Source: Rickettsiales bacterium (GTDB lineage Bacteria > Pseudomonadota > Alphaproteobacteria > Rickettsiales > UBA1997). From it: a stretch of 8,088 nt of DNA. The translations under genes and the position numbers were made by a program. How positions within the stretch are numbered: position 1 is the stretch's first letter; the number at the start of each line of letters is the position of its first letter. Under the pieces are notes generated by a model. The model saw nothing but the letters and a program-made list of their open reading frames with translations, was not told the DNA's origin and searched no databases. The stretch is from NCBI GenBank assembly GCA_031269065.1, contig JAIRWJ010000007.1, positions 1 to 8,088 of the forward strand, given 5' to 3'. This document shows positions 1 through 6,869 of this stretch, piece by piece.

Positions 1-93
1 CAGTTCAAACTCTCCAGCTTCCCTTTCACTCTTCTCTGGCACGCTATCATTAGTGATAGCATGCCGGAGAAGAGTGAAATATCTATTGATCAT
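1..93 (-). CDS. 5' fragment of a possible histidine-phosphatase-like (RHG motif) protein, cut by the left edge
   Basis: Reading the minus strand from an ATG at 93-91 gives 31 open codons to the window edge, beginning MINRYFTLLRHAITNDSV. The segment FTLLRHA (residues 6-12) matches the N-terminal strand plus Arg-His motif of histidine phosphatases of the SixA/phosphoglycerate-mutase superfamily, where that His is the phospho-acceptor and the motif lies 5-12 residues from the start. Only this motif supports the function; the second catalytic His and the rest lie outside the window. No good Shine-Dalgarno is visible before the ATG. A possible promoter (TTGATA at 143-138, TATATT at 118-113, 19-bp spacer) lies upstream on the same strand. 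Codons 5-24 fall inside the quasi-palindrome at 24-79, so the opposite strand also reads openly; that reading (frame 1, ends 111) lacks the Arg of the motif. Moderately unsure that this is a gene, and less sure of its function. Confidence 0.35.
   Translation of the reverse strand, partial: MINRYFTLLRHAITNDSVPEKSEREAGEFEL
24..79. repeat. 56-bp quasi-palindrome: two 26-bp arms, 4-base loop
   Basis: Arms 24-49 and 54-79 pair around the loop TTAG (50-53). All positions are Watson-Crick except T37/G66 (wobble) and C42/A61 (mismatch). No T-run follows the hairpin on either strand, so it does not look like an intrinsic terminator. It coincides with the first codons of the putative minus-strand gene, and both strands read as closely similar peptides across it. 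Confidence 0.9.
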
Positions 94-538
94 GTTTCTA
101 TTAACATGTAGTAATATAGATGTCTTTGTAGAAGTTATATCAAGACAAAAACACTAGACTATTTGCCTAATTTTAAAATCTTGTGAATGACAGTATATCA
201 TAGCTAACCGGTTATTACCATTGGAAAAATACTCAAAATACTGCCTGGAACATATAGGAATCATACAAAAAAAACATGATCCAAGATTCAATTCAGCAGT
301 TGGCCAGACTAATTACTATTTCACAAATGGTCTAACATATTTATATCAAAGTCAAATAAATATAAAATTTTTATCCAAGTTTCCTCCGTTCTGCTGAGGG
401 AGAAATTTCTATTTTACCACAGCCTTGATTTTAAATGTAGATAGAAGATATTTGAGCCATATTACTGACTGAATTAGCTGATGAAAAATCCTTCTAGAGT
501 GAGGTTCCTGATCGGGGAGTACATAGATAAGGCGCCTT
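94..538. other. Divergent intergenic region upstream of tolB
   Basis: This AT-rich spacer of about 445 bp lies between the putative minus-strand gene and tolB, so it should hold promoters for both. I see no convincing gene or structured RNA. Weak promoter-like pairs are TTGATA/TATATT on the minus strand (143-138 and 118-113, 19-bp spacer) and TTGATT (425-430) with GATATT (447-452, 16-bp spacer) on the plus strand. Positions 272-286 carry a 15-base string, AAACATGATCCAAGA, that recurs exactly at 2687-2701. A 21-codon ORF at 481-546 overlaps the tolB start but has no ribosome binding site. Confidence 0.5.
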
Positions 539-2065
539 GTGACTAGGCAAAATATAGCCAGGAATTTTTATTTAGTTTTTCTGTTGTCAGCTTTACCCCG
601 AGTCTGCTATGCCAAAAATCAACTACCACCAACTAGGAGTAGATTATCTATCGAAAAAAATCCGATGGAAAGCAAAAAAATTAGAGTGGCAATTCTTGAG
701 CCCTGTGCCCTAAATATAAGTAGGGCAGTCGGTGGTACGATGAACAGAAATATAAAATATGACAGTACTAAGGCCAGTCGATCTGAAAAAACAGCTGAGC
801 CAGCAGCTTTCAACTATAAAAAAGTAAAAGATAGGGTCCTAGAAGCTACGATGGAGGAAATTTACGGACAGATTATAAAAAATCTAACATTTACTAAATT
901 ATATAGTGTTGCCTATCGATCCAACCGTTGTACAGCAGTTATGGAATATATGTCAAAAAATGATGTCAACGATGTTTCGGAATACATTTTTTCTGAGGAA
1001 TTCTTGAACGATTTCGACTTTGTCCTAACAGTGGACATTGTGTCCAGAGACGAGAGCAAGTCAAAGCTGCGGGTATTCCTGTGGAATATTTCCGAAAGCC
1101 GTTTGGCCGCCGGGAAATACTATATGTTGATCCTAGATAAAGACAATAACAATTCTTACAAGTTGTCCAATATAATATCGGATTTTATTTTCAAGGGGAC
1201 AACTGGGGATAGGACAGGAATTTTTGACAGCAGAATAGCTTACATATCGGAAACCGGCAAGTCTGACAATAGAAAAAAGCAGGTGGTCATTATGACCTTG
1301 GATGGCAGTAAAAGTGCTGCGGTCACCGATGATAGAAATATAAAGCTCACCCCGGTGTTCTCCAGATATAATCCAGATGAGATTTACTACCTGGAATATC
1401 TGGATGATGGGGCATTTATAATTAGACATAACCTGAGAAACGGAACTTTTACAAAAATTTCCAGTGGCCACAGCATGACGAGTTCTGCGAACTGTAATCC
1501 AGATAGAAGGGTTGACCAACTGATTCTATCAGGCACCGAACAGGATGCAAACACTAACATTTTCCTGTTTGACTTTGGCAGGAATAGAAATAAAAGGCTA
1601 ACGGACAGCATTGGCATAAATACATCCGCAAGCTTCAGTCCGGACGGGAGCAAAATCGTGTTTGTATCCAATAGAGATGGGCAAAAAAAGTTGTACTCTA
1701 AAGATCTAAAAACAGGAGAGGAAACTCTGATATCTAGGTTCGAAGGCATATATGATAAACCATCCTGGTCTCCCGATGGCAAACTAATAGCATTCGTTAG
1801 AATGAGTGGTGGAAGCTTTTATGTTGGTATTATGACTCCTGAGGGAAATAATGTAAGGTATCTAGCGAAGAGTTTTCTGGTGGAGGGAATTAAATGGTCT
1901 CCAAACCCCAGATATCTAGTCTACACAAAACAAACCAGTCCCTCTGGACCTGACAGCATACCAAAAATCTATATCCTGGACATTATAACAAAGAATGAAC
2001 TAAGGGTTAACACACCGCCAAATATAGGGGCGAGTGACCCTGACTGGATTATGAATCAGAACTGA
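539..2065 (+). CDS. tolB: TolB, periplasmic beta-propeller protein of the Tol-Pal system
   Basis: TolB is the periplasmic part of Tol-Pal, which links inner and outer membranes and supports outer-membrane constriction during division. The start is GTG at 539: an in-frame stop lies at 524-526, and TAAGG (528-532) sits 6 bases before the GTG. The 508-aa product begins with a Sec signal peptide (hydrophobic core FYLVFLLSAL, residues 10-19; likely cleavage after CYA, residue 25). The N-terminal domain ends near 225. Then comes the TolB-typical GIFDSRIAYISETG (227-240) and a propeller of PD40-type repeats, clearest at FSPDG (366-370), WSPDG (410-414) and a worn WSPNP (453-457). The C-terminus ASDPDWI also fits TolB. 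The protein is longer than the usual 430-450 aa, partly through a polar insert around 60-100 and a longer linker after the signal peptide. No pal or other tol gene is adjacent here. It converges with the next gene after 7 bp. Confidence 0.9.
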   Translation: MTRQNIARNFYLVFLLSALPRVCYAKNQLPPTRSRLSIEKNPMESKKIRVAILEPCALNISRAVGGTMNRNIKYDSTKASRSEKTAEPAAFNYKKVKDRVLEATMEEIYGQIIKNLTFTKLYSVAYRSNRCTAVMEYMSKNDVNDVSEYIFSEEFLNDFDFVLTVDIVSRDESKSKLRVFLWNISESRLAAGKYYMLILDKDNNNSYKLSNIISDFIFKGTTGDRTGIFDSRIAYISETGKSDNRKKQVVIMTLDGSKSAAVTDDRNIKLTPVFSRYNPDEIYYLEYLDDGAFIIRHNLRNGTFTKISSGHSMTSSANCNPDRRVDQLILSGTEQDANTNIFLFDFGRNRNKRLTDSIGINTSASFSPDGSKIVFVSNRDGQKKLYSKDLKTGEETLISRFEGIYDKPSWSPDGKLIAFVRMSGGSFYVGIMTPEGNNVRYLAKSFLVEGIKWSPNPRYLVYTKQTSPSGPDSIPKIYILDIITKNELRVNTPPNIGASDPDWIMNQN

Positions 2066-2072
2066 CGCGACA

Positions 2073-2669
2073 CTACATAATTTCAACGAGCCTCAGATTT
2101 CCTATCTCTCCGGCCGATCTGTCTTGCATACGTATCTCCAGCCTATCCGTGTCAAACCTCACGGGCACATCAAAATCAAAACTAGCTTTGACTAGAGCAT
2201 TTTTGTCGGGCATCAGAGCCGTAGAAATTTTCCCACTAGAATAGTTCACTTCAAACTGATCCGTTTCCTCATCATTTATATATACCTTTACGGTATCTTC
2301 CACCGGTTTTGTAATTTCTCTTAGATAGGAAAGAGCGCCGTCTACTGGGTTAGGATAGGTCTTCAGTAGCTGAAAATCTGTGGATATTCCGTCGGCTCTG
2401 GCTAAAATCTGCTTTTCGACATGAAAATCCAGCCAATCCTTATACCTGAAGCCAATGCTTCTGCCCCTGACCAGTCTAAAAAGATTCATAATTCTATCTA
2501 TATCATTCTCTGTTCTCAGGTCGCCGACTATATCATAGACCATTCTACACTTTCTGTTAGGCACTCTATATTCCTTTCCATTTTTAGACATGAGAACATT
2601 TGTGTCAAACTCGAGAGTTGTTTTCGATTTTATGGACACTTCCTCCGGGAATCTTATTTCGTAGAACAT
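2073..2669 (-). CDS. DUF2460 phage / gene-transfer-agent distal tail protein (RcGTA gp12-like)
   Basis: The 198-aa product resembles the DUF2460 family, which includes gp12 of the Rhodobacter capsulatus gene transfer agent, the distal tail protein between tail tube and baseplate hub. As I recall that family, matching features are the N-terminal FYEIRFPEEVS (2-12), GFRYKDWLDF (73-82; GFRWKDW in gp12), TDFQLLKTY (97-105), the REITKPVEDTVKV segment (117-129) and FDVPVRFDTDRL (166-177). The length is about normal and the frame is intact, with no sign of decay. The start at 2669 fits the family N-terminus, though the Shine-Dalgarno is weak. No other tail or head gene lies in the window: its neighbours are tolB (convergent, 7 bp) and an exported protein gene (divergent). 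It is therefore an orphan here, either part of a dispersed GTA set or a retained prophage relic. Family call firm; present function uncertain. Confidence 0.85.
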   Translation of the reverse strand: MFYEIRFPEEVSIKSKTTLEFDTNVLMSKNGKEYRVPNRKCRMVYDIVGDLRTENDIDRIMNLFRLVRGRSIGFRYKDWLDFHVEKQILARADGISTDFQLLKTYPNPVDGALSYLREITKPVEDTVKVYINDEETDQFEVNYSSGKISTALMPDKNALVKASFDFDVPVRFDTDRLEIRMQDRSAGEIGNLRLVEIM

Positions 2670-2927
2670 TTATGTGGCTATGGAATAAACATGATCCAAG
2701 AATAGAAAATTATTCGACGCTAGGCAGTACAAAAAATTTTTGCAAACTACAAAAATTAAACCAAGAGACAAAGACTAATAAGTGTTGATTTTCCTCACCA
2801 TAAGAATATTTATTCTAATATATAGGATAAATAAAATAACTATACAAAATACCTATATACCTTGCCCATAATTTTTAAATGCATAACTTACTGGATAGAT
2901 ATTTATTATACATTATTGTGGAGTTTT
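2670..2927. promoter_or_regulatory. Divergent AT-rich spacer with two small palindromes
   Basis: This spacer separates the starts of the tail gene (-) and the exported protein gene (+). It holds the palindromes CAAAAAATTTTTG (2730-2742) and AGAATATTTATTCT (2803-2816). A weak plus-strand promoter pair is TTGATT (2785-2790) with TTTATT (2809-2814), spacer 18. The 15-base string at 2687-2701 repeats one at 272-286. No gene is supported here. Confidence 0.35.
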
Positions 2928-4190
2928 ATGTCTAATGGCATAACTCGTGGTGTCAGAAAATTGGCCCTATATACTGCTCTGTTGAGTTCAGTGGCGTTCG
3001 TTGTTCCCGCTCTGGTGGAGGGACCTGTTGCTTTTGCAGGAGAGAATATCTTTATTACCACTCTAAGAGCTATCGGAAATGGCCTGTCCTGGCTCTTCTC
3101 AGGACTAAGAAGTCCTGGAAAATCCGGACAATCCGGAATTTCCTCAGATGATCACCTTCACCAGGATAGTGATCACCATTCTAATTCTCCTTTGAGCTCC
3201 GGTTCCAGTGGTACTGGCCCCCTCTCGCCTACCACCACCAGCAGCCGCTCATCCGGTCTAGATAACTATTATAGCCCCGCCTACCCTGGGAATAACCACC
3301 TCAATCGTGGCAACGACGAACATAATTTTTATAACAGCAACGACCAAGAACGAACCAGTTCTTATTCCTATAATAATGTTAACTACAATGCTTCATTTTT
3401 CCAAAATGCTACCCTATATAATCATAATGAGAATGGCCCGAGCAGTTCCTATTCTTCTTTCTCTGACTCCAGCGAATATATGATGCCTTCCAACATCCCT
3501 GTAACTCTTAGTGGAGGAAAAGGTTACCCTAACCGTGGCTTCACAGGTTTGTTTGATTGTTGCAGAGGTAAAAAAAAGAAAAAAGGTGAGGAGAAAGGCG
3601 ATGATTCTCACAAGGAAAAAGATTTCTCTACAAAAGACAAGGGTGTGGAAAACTCTGGTAGTAGTGACAGTGAATCATCATCTAGCTCTGACAGCAGCAG
3701 TGTAGGCGTCGAAAGCATTACTGGACTTGGGACAAAGTGCAAGAATTTTGTAAAATTTACTATTGGAGGCACTATTGCTTTTGCTGTGCTAAAGGTCGCC
3801 AAATATTTTTGGCCAGATATGCTAGACACTTTGTCTCTGATAGACTATATAGACGAAAGGACAGAGAGAAACGTTAACGAGGCTAAGCTAAAGGATGACG
3901 AGATTAAGTCCGAGAAAGAATCCATAATGCAGAGAAAAGCAGAAACCGCTGAGAAAGTTAGGAAAATAGGAGAAAATGGGTCTAGAAGGCTAAAAGAAGA
4001 GGAGAAGTTGATCGAATCCAGAAATATGGAAGAAGAGATCAATAAAGGCAGAATCAAGGATTATATAGCCAATGGATATAGTAGAGTTGCAAAAGAAATT
4101 GAGGAGGCTCAGAAGGAGAGTAGAGAATGTGTCGATAAAAATCGAAAAAAACTTGGGGGAAAGGAAAGTGAAGCTGGGGCTAAGAACTAG
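2928..4190 (+). CDS. Exported Ser/Asn-rich protein with Lys cluster, one membrane segment and C-terminal coiled coil; function unknown
   Basis: I do not recognise this 420-aa protein. ATG 2928 is chosen because GTGGAG (2918-2923) precedes it and it gives a clean Sec signal peptide; an upstream TTG at 2862 in the same frame has neither. Visible parts: signal peptide 1-37 (hydrophobic core 13-31, cleavage after AFA); a low-complexity stretch 64-185 rich in Ser, Asn, His, Tyr and Gly; a Cys-Cys then five-Lys patch at 210-219 (CCRGKKKKK) in a charged region; a Ser/Asp run at 243-258; a hydrophobic segment 274-296, probably membrane-spanning; and a highly charged helical tail from 308 to about 408, likely coiled coil. 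No enzyme motif is seen. The plan suggests a surface-exposed or secreted protein, perhaps host-directed, but that is inference. Its transcript may end at the hairpin/T-run at 4433-4487. Confidence 0.8.
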   Translation: MSNGITRGVRKLALYTALLSSVAFVVPALVEGPVAFAGENIFITTLRAIGNGLSWLFSGLRSPGKSGQSGISSDDHLHQDSDHHSNSPLSSGSSGTGPLSPTTTSSRSSGLDNYYSPAYPGNNHLNRGNDEHNFYNSNDQERTSSYSYNNVNYNASFFQNATLYNHNENGPSSSYSSFSDSSEYMMPSNIPVTLSGGKGYPNRGFTGLFDCCRGKKKKKGEEKGDDSHKEKDFSTKDKGVENSGSSDSESSSSSDSSSVGVESITGLGTKCKNFVKFTIGGTIAFAVLKVAKYFWPDMLDTLSLIDYIDERTERNVNEAKLKDDEIKSEKESIMQRKAETAEKVRKIGENGSRRLKEEEKLIESRNMEEEINKGRIKDYIANGYSRVAKEIEEAQKESRECVDKNRKKLGGKESEAGAKN

Positions 4191-4329
4191 GAAAAAATTA
4201 GGCTCCACCATAAAATTTTTCTAAAGAAAACGGGAGAGACGCTCCGAGGTTCCGCTGCTTACCCCCAGAGATGGGCAGCAGAAAGGGAAGGAGTTGGATA
4301 TCCTTTGACATTTCTCCCGAAATTCTGTG

Positions 4330-4357
4330 TTGTGTAATAAAATTGTGCATCTATAAT
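4330..4357 (+). promoter_or_regulatory. Possible sigma70 promoter for the ABC operon
   Basis: A perfect -10 box TATAAT lies at 4352-4357, with TTGTGT (4330-4335, three of six consensus bases) 16 bp upstream. Transcription from about 4364 would give an untranslated leader of roughly 140 bases before the ABC start, including the hairpin and T-run at 4433-4487. The -35 box is weak. Confidence 0.4.
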
Positions 4358-4432
4358 ACAGCACAAGATTTTGTAGTTTGATCCGGTAAATATAGATATC
4401 CAGAGGGTGCTGTTGAGGGAGGATTGCAATCT

Positions 4433-4487
4433 GACCTGCGCTGGGTTCTCCGTTCTTAAAATAGTTCCGGCAGTTTTTTATTTTTTT
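4433..4487 (+). terminator. Hairpin plus T-run: intrinsic terminator or attenuator before the ABC gene
   Basis: GCTGG (4440-4444) pairs with CCGGC (4467-4471) with one G-T wobble. The stem can be lengthened by CT pairing with AG (4472-4473) if two bases bulge. The loop is about 22 bases. Directly after it come six T, one A and seven T (4474-4487). The layout is that of an intrinsic terminator, though the stem is short and the loop large. It ends only 14 bases before the ABC start codon, so it may stop transcription from the upstream gene or act as an attenuator. Confidence 0.4.
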
Positions 4488-4501
4488 GGCTGGGGTTGCC
4501 T

Positions 4502-6274
4502 ATGTCTGCTGACACCGGAGGGGAGAATTGTTTCGATTTTCTCTCAGGGTTTTTTAGAGTCTATACCTGGAGAATTTTCATAGCATTCTTCATTCTCACA
4601 GTACTTGTTGATTTTGTAGAATTTCTTGGTGGAAACTATGTTCTCAGGGTGATCATAGATAAGCTTGGAAACAAGGATGCCTTGAGTTGTGGGACCGTGA
4701 TGATTTTGCTGCTGGTTTACCCGCTAATGGTTTCGATCTCCTATCCATCTGCCACTCTGCAGAGAAAAATAAGATTTCCTTTTGTATTTCGGCTAAAGGA
4801 GGATGTTAGAATCTCAATTTTTCAGCATCTGCTGAGGCAATCAAATAGTTTCTTTGTGGAAAATCTTCCGGGTACCCTAAACAGTAAGATCAATGACATT
4901 GTCGGCGATATCCCTTACTTCATCGATAACTCCTTCGATCTCTGCTCTAGTCTACTGACACTATTGGCCCTAGTGGGACTGTTTTCTTTTAAAAATTTAT
5001 ACCTGGGGCTGACAATGATTATTCTGACTACCGTCTATATACTAATGTTCTACTACTTTAGCCGGGAACTGGAAAGAAAATCGGAGATGGTGGCAGCTGC
5101 TGAAAGTCTCTGTTCGGGTAAAATGATGGACTGTTTGGTGAACATTGTCAGTGTAAAAAGCTTTTCTCAGGAGATATTTGAGAAAGCCAACATAAAAAAA
5201 CAGACTCGGACTATACTCAAGGTAAAATCCGAGCAGCAGTTCATGAGGGCTATGGTGGACCTATTTAACTTTATATCCATGTACGTGCTGCTGTGCGCCG
5301 TGTCGTCTATAGCCTTCTCACTCTACAAGAAAGGTACTATTACCTTGGGAGAGTTTATGTTCATTGTACAGACTACCACATCAATTTTCTGGTGGCTGAA
5401 GGTGGCAACCCAGAAGTTTATGGAGAACGCAGAGCTCTTTGCCGAAATGAATAAGGCTACCAAAACTTTGCTTGTGGAGCATCGAATCGTGGACAACCCC
5501 GGAGCCCACCGGAGTGTCATTGTGGAAGATGGTAAAATTGAGTTCAAAAATGTTTATTTCAGATATGCAAAAAACAAACCGTATGTCTTTGAAAACCTTA
5601 GTTTCACCATAGAGGCTAACCAGAAGGTTGGTATAGTTGGTTGCAGCGGAGCGGGAAAAAGTACTCTGATTTCGCTGCTTACGCGAATCTATGAAACCAG
5701 TGAAGGCGGAATATTTATCGATGGCCATAACATAAAGACTGACATCACCCAGAGTAGCTTGAGGAAAAACATATCCTATGTACCACAGGAACCGGCTCTG
5801 TTCCACCGGAGTATAGGGGAAAACATAGGTTATGGTAAATACGGGGCTACTCCCGAGGAGATAAAGGAAGCCAGCATAAAAGCAAACTGCTATGAATTTA
5901 TAGCTAAACTAGACAAGGGATTCGATAGTGTGGTCGGCGAAAGAGGGCTTAAGCTCAGTGGAGGCCAGAGACAGCGTATAGCTGTTGCCATGGCTATTCT
6001 AAAAAATAGCAAGATCCTTGTTCTGGATGAGGCCACATCCTCTCTGGACAGCCTGACTGAAAGGGAAATCCAGGATACCATAAGAAAACATATGATCGAC
6101 AAGACGGTGATTGTTATAGCCCATAGACTGTCTACGCTAAGCTATATAGATAGAATTGTGGTCTTCGACGATGGTAAAATCGTTGAGGATGGCTCCCGGG
6201 ACGAGCTTCTGAATAGTGAAAATGGCCTCTTCCGGAGCATGTGGAACATGCAAAAAAGTGGAATTTCAATATAA
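4502..6274 (+). CDS. ABC exporter half-transporter (MsbA/ABCB-type, fused membrane and ATPase domains)
   Basis: This is a 590-aa type IV-fold ABC exporter subunit that would work as a dimer in the inner membrane. ATG 4502 is preferred: GGGG (4492-4495) lies 6 bases upstream, whereas the in-frame TTG at 4496 directly abuts it. The membrane domain takes up residues 1 to about 310, with hydrophobic segments near 26-46, 65-80, 147-163, 167-186, 255-275 and 286-300. The ATPase domain follows and is complete: Walker A GCSGAGKST (380-388), Q-loop Gln in SYVPQEP (429), signature LSGGQ (485-489), Walker B ILVLDE ending at Glu 510, D-loop SSLD (513-516) and H-loop His 541. All catalytic residues are present, so it should be active. 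The substrate (lipid, peptide, drug) cannot be read from the sequence. It is followed by the YdeI-family gene, whose ribosome binding site overlaps this stop codon. Confidence 0.92.
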   Translation: MSADTGGENCFDFLSGFFRVYTWRIFIAFFILTVLVDFVEFLGGNYVLRVIIDKLGNKDALSCGTVMILLLVYPLMVSISYPSATLQRKIRFPFVFRLKEDVRISIFQHLLRQSNSFFVENLPGTLNSKINDIVGDIPYFIDNSFDLCSSLLTLLALVGLFSFKNLYLGLTMIILTTVYILMFYYFSRELERKSEMVAAAESLCSGKMMDCLVNIVSVKSFSQEIFEKANIKKQTRTILKVKSEQQFMRAMVDLFNFISMYVLLCAVSSIAFSLYKKGTITLGEFMFIVQTTTSIFWWLKVATQKFMENAELFAEMNKATKTLLVEHRIVDNPGAHRSVIVEDGKIEFKNVYFRYAKNKPYVFENLSFTIEANQKVGIVGCSGAGKSTLISLLTRIYETSEGGIFIDGHNIKTDITQSSLRKNISYVPQEPALFHRSIGENIGYGKYGATPEEIKEASIKANCYEFIAKLDKGFDSVVGERGLKLSGGQRQRIAVAMAILKNSKILVLDEATSSLDSLTEREIQDTIRKHMIDKTVIVIAHRLSTLSYIDRIVVFDDGKIVEDGSRDELLNSENGLFRSMWNMQKSGISI

Positions 6275-6279
6275 GGTGG
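6275..6279 (+). promoter_or_regulatory. Shine-Dalgarno of the YdeI-family gene, overlapping the ABC stop codon region
   Basis: The ABC stop TAA (6272-6274) reads directly into GGTGG, making AAGGTGG (6273-6279), a strong ribosome binding site. It lies 6 bases before TTG 6286. This decides the non-ATG start and implies translational coupling: ribosomes ending on the ABC gene are placed to reinitiate. Confidence 0.7.
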
Positions 6280-6285
6280 TCTATT

Positions 6286-6852
6286 TTGAACCAGGAGACA
6301 ATTGATTTCGGTTCCCGAGGTGAATGGAGAACCTGGCTTCTCGAAAACTGCCGAAAATCCAGAGGCGTCTGGCTAGTCTTCTATAGAAAATCCGAGACAA
6401 CCGGCCCAGTCCGGTTAAGATATGCGGAGGCCCGGGATGAGGCTCTCTGCTTTGGCTGGATAGATAGCATGGTCAGAAGAATGGATGATCTGAGGATAAG
6501 ACACTACTTTTCCCCCAGGCGTGAGAGGAGCCTCTGGTCAAAATTTAACAAAAATAAGATAGAGGAACTCATAGAGCAAAATCTTATGACCGAATGGGGT
6601 CTTGAAACCATAAAAAAAGCCAAATCCAATGGTTCCTATTTCACGCTAGATCCGGTAGAAGATTTGTATTTGCCGCCGGACTTAGCCGAGGCCCTTGCTA
6701 GAGATGCGAGGGCTGAGGCTATCTTTGAAAAGCTGGCTCGTAGCCGAAAGAAGGTTCTACTCTACCAACTTATAATACTCAAAACCCCCGAGGGCCGTGG
6801 CCGAAAGATAAAGCTTTTGCTAGAGGATCTTCTAAGAAACCAGAAACTCTGA
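6286..6852 (+). CDS. YdeI/OmpD-associated family protein
   Basis: The 188-aa product belongs to the YdeI/OmpD-associated family, whose members are often annotated as bacteriocin-protection proteins; their biochemical role is not established. Family features seen: GSRGEWRTWL (9-18) and GVWLVFYRK (27-35), RYAEARDEALCFGWIDS (45-61), SPRRERSLWSKFNKNKIEEL (76-95) and, toward the end, a PPDL segment and a KTPEGRGRKIKLLLEDLL helix. Length and order are normal. The start is TTG 6286, because it has a strong ribosome binding site and leads straight into the conserved N-terminus; the upstream in-frame ATG at 6241 lies inside the ABC gene and would add 15 unrelated residues. It forms an operon with the ABC exporter (11-base gap), so its role may be linked to export or to tolerance of what is exported, which is inference. 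It converges with the small regulator gene 17 bp downstream. Confidence 0.85.
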   Translation: MNQETIDFGSRGEWRTWLLENCRKSRGVWLVFYRKSETTGPVRLRYAEARDEALCFGWIDSMVRRMDDLRIRHYFSPRRERSLWSKFNKNKIEELIEQNLMTEWGLETIKKAKSNGSYFTLDPVEDLYLPPDLAEALARDARAEAIFEKLARSRKKVLLYQLIILKTPEGRGRKIKLLLEDLLRNQKL

Positions 6853-6869
6853 CATTTTCGGCTATACTT

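Larger units (their letters stand above)
4191..4501 (+). promoter_or_regulatory. Structured leader upstream of the ABC transporter gene
   Basis: These 311 bases hold no convincing gene. A GC-richer segment at 4230-4290 can form GGAG/CTCC around AGACG and GCTGC (4254-4258) with GCAGC (4275-4279). A perfect -35 box TTGACA lies at 4305-4310, but its best -10 (TGTAAT, 4333-4338) is 22 bp away. A better-spaced pair is listed separately. The region ends in a hairpin and long T-run just before the ABC gene. I looked for tRNA, SRP RNA, tmRNA and common riboswitch cores and saw none, so any structured RNA here is unassigned. Confidence 0.45.

Noticed and set aside
24..79. Hairpin as a rho-independent terminator
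   Set aside because: No T-run follows it on either strand, and the stem is far longer than typical terminators.
1..111. Plus-strand frame-1 reading as the C-terminus of an upstream gene
   Set aside because: Its resemblance to protein comes from the palindrome mirroring the minus-strand frame, and the recognisable LLRHA motif exists only on the minus strand. It cannot be fully excluded without the left flank.
481..546. 21-codon ORF overlapping the tolB start, as a leader peptide
   Set aside because: There is no ribosome binding site before its ATG and nothing leader-like in its composition.
4225..4300. Known structured RNA (SRP RNA, tRNA, glycine or TPP riboswitch)
   Set aside because: Short stems exist, but none of the conserved core sequences of these RNAs could be found on either strand.
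4271..4381. 36-codon ORF in the leader of the ABC gene
   Set aside because: It has no ribosome binding site and no recognisable features, and it overlaps possible RNA structure and promoter elements.
5381..5806. Minus-strand ORF of 141 codons inside the ABC gene
   Set aside because: It is antisense to a fully conserved ABC ATPase domain and has no ribosome binding site or family features.
6241..6285. ATG 6241 as the start of the YdeI-family gene
   Set aside because: It would overlap the ABC gene by 34 bases with no ribosome binding site, while TTG 6286 has a strong one and begins at the conserved part.
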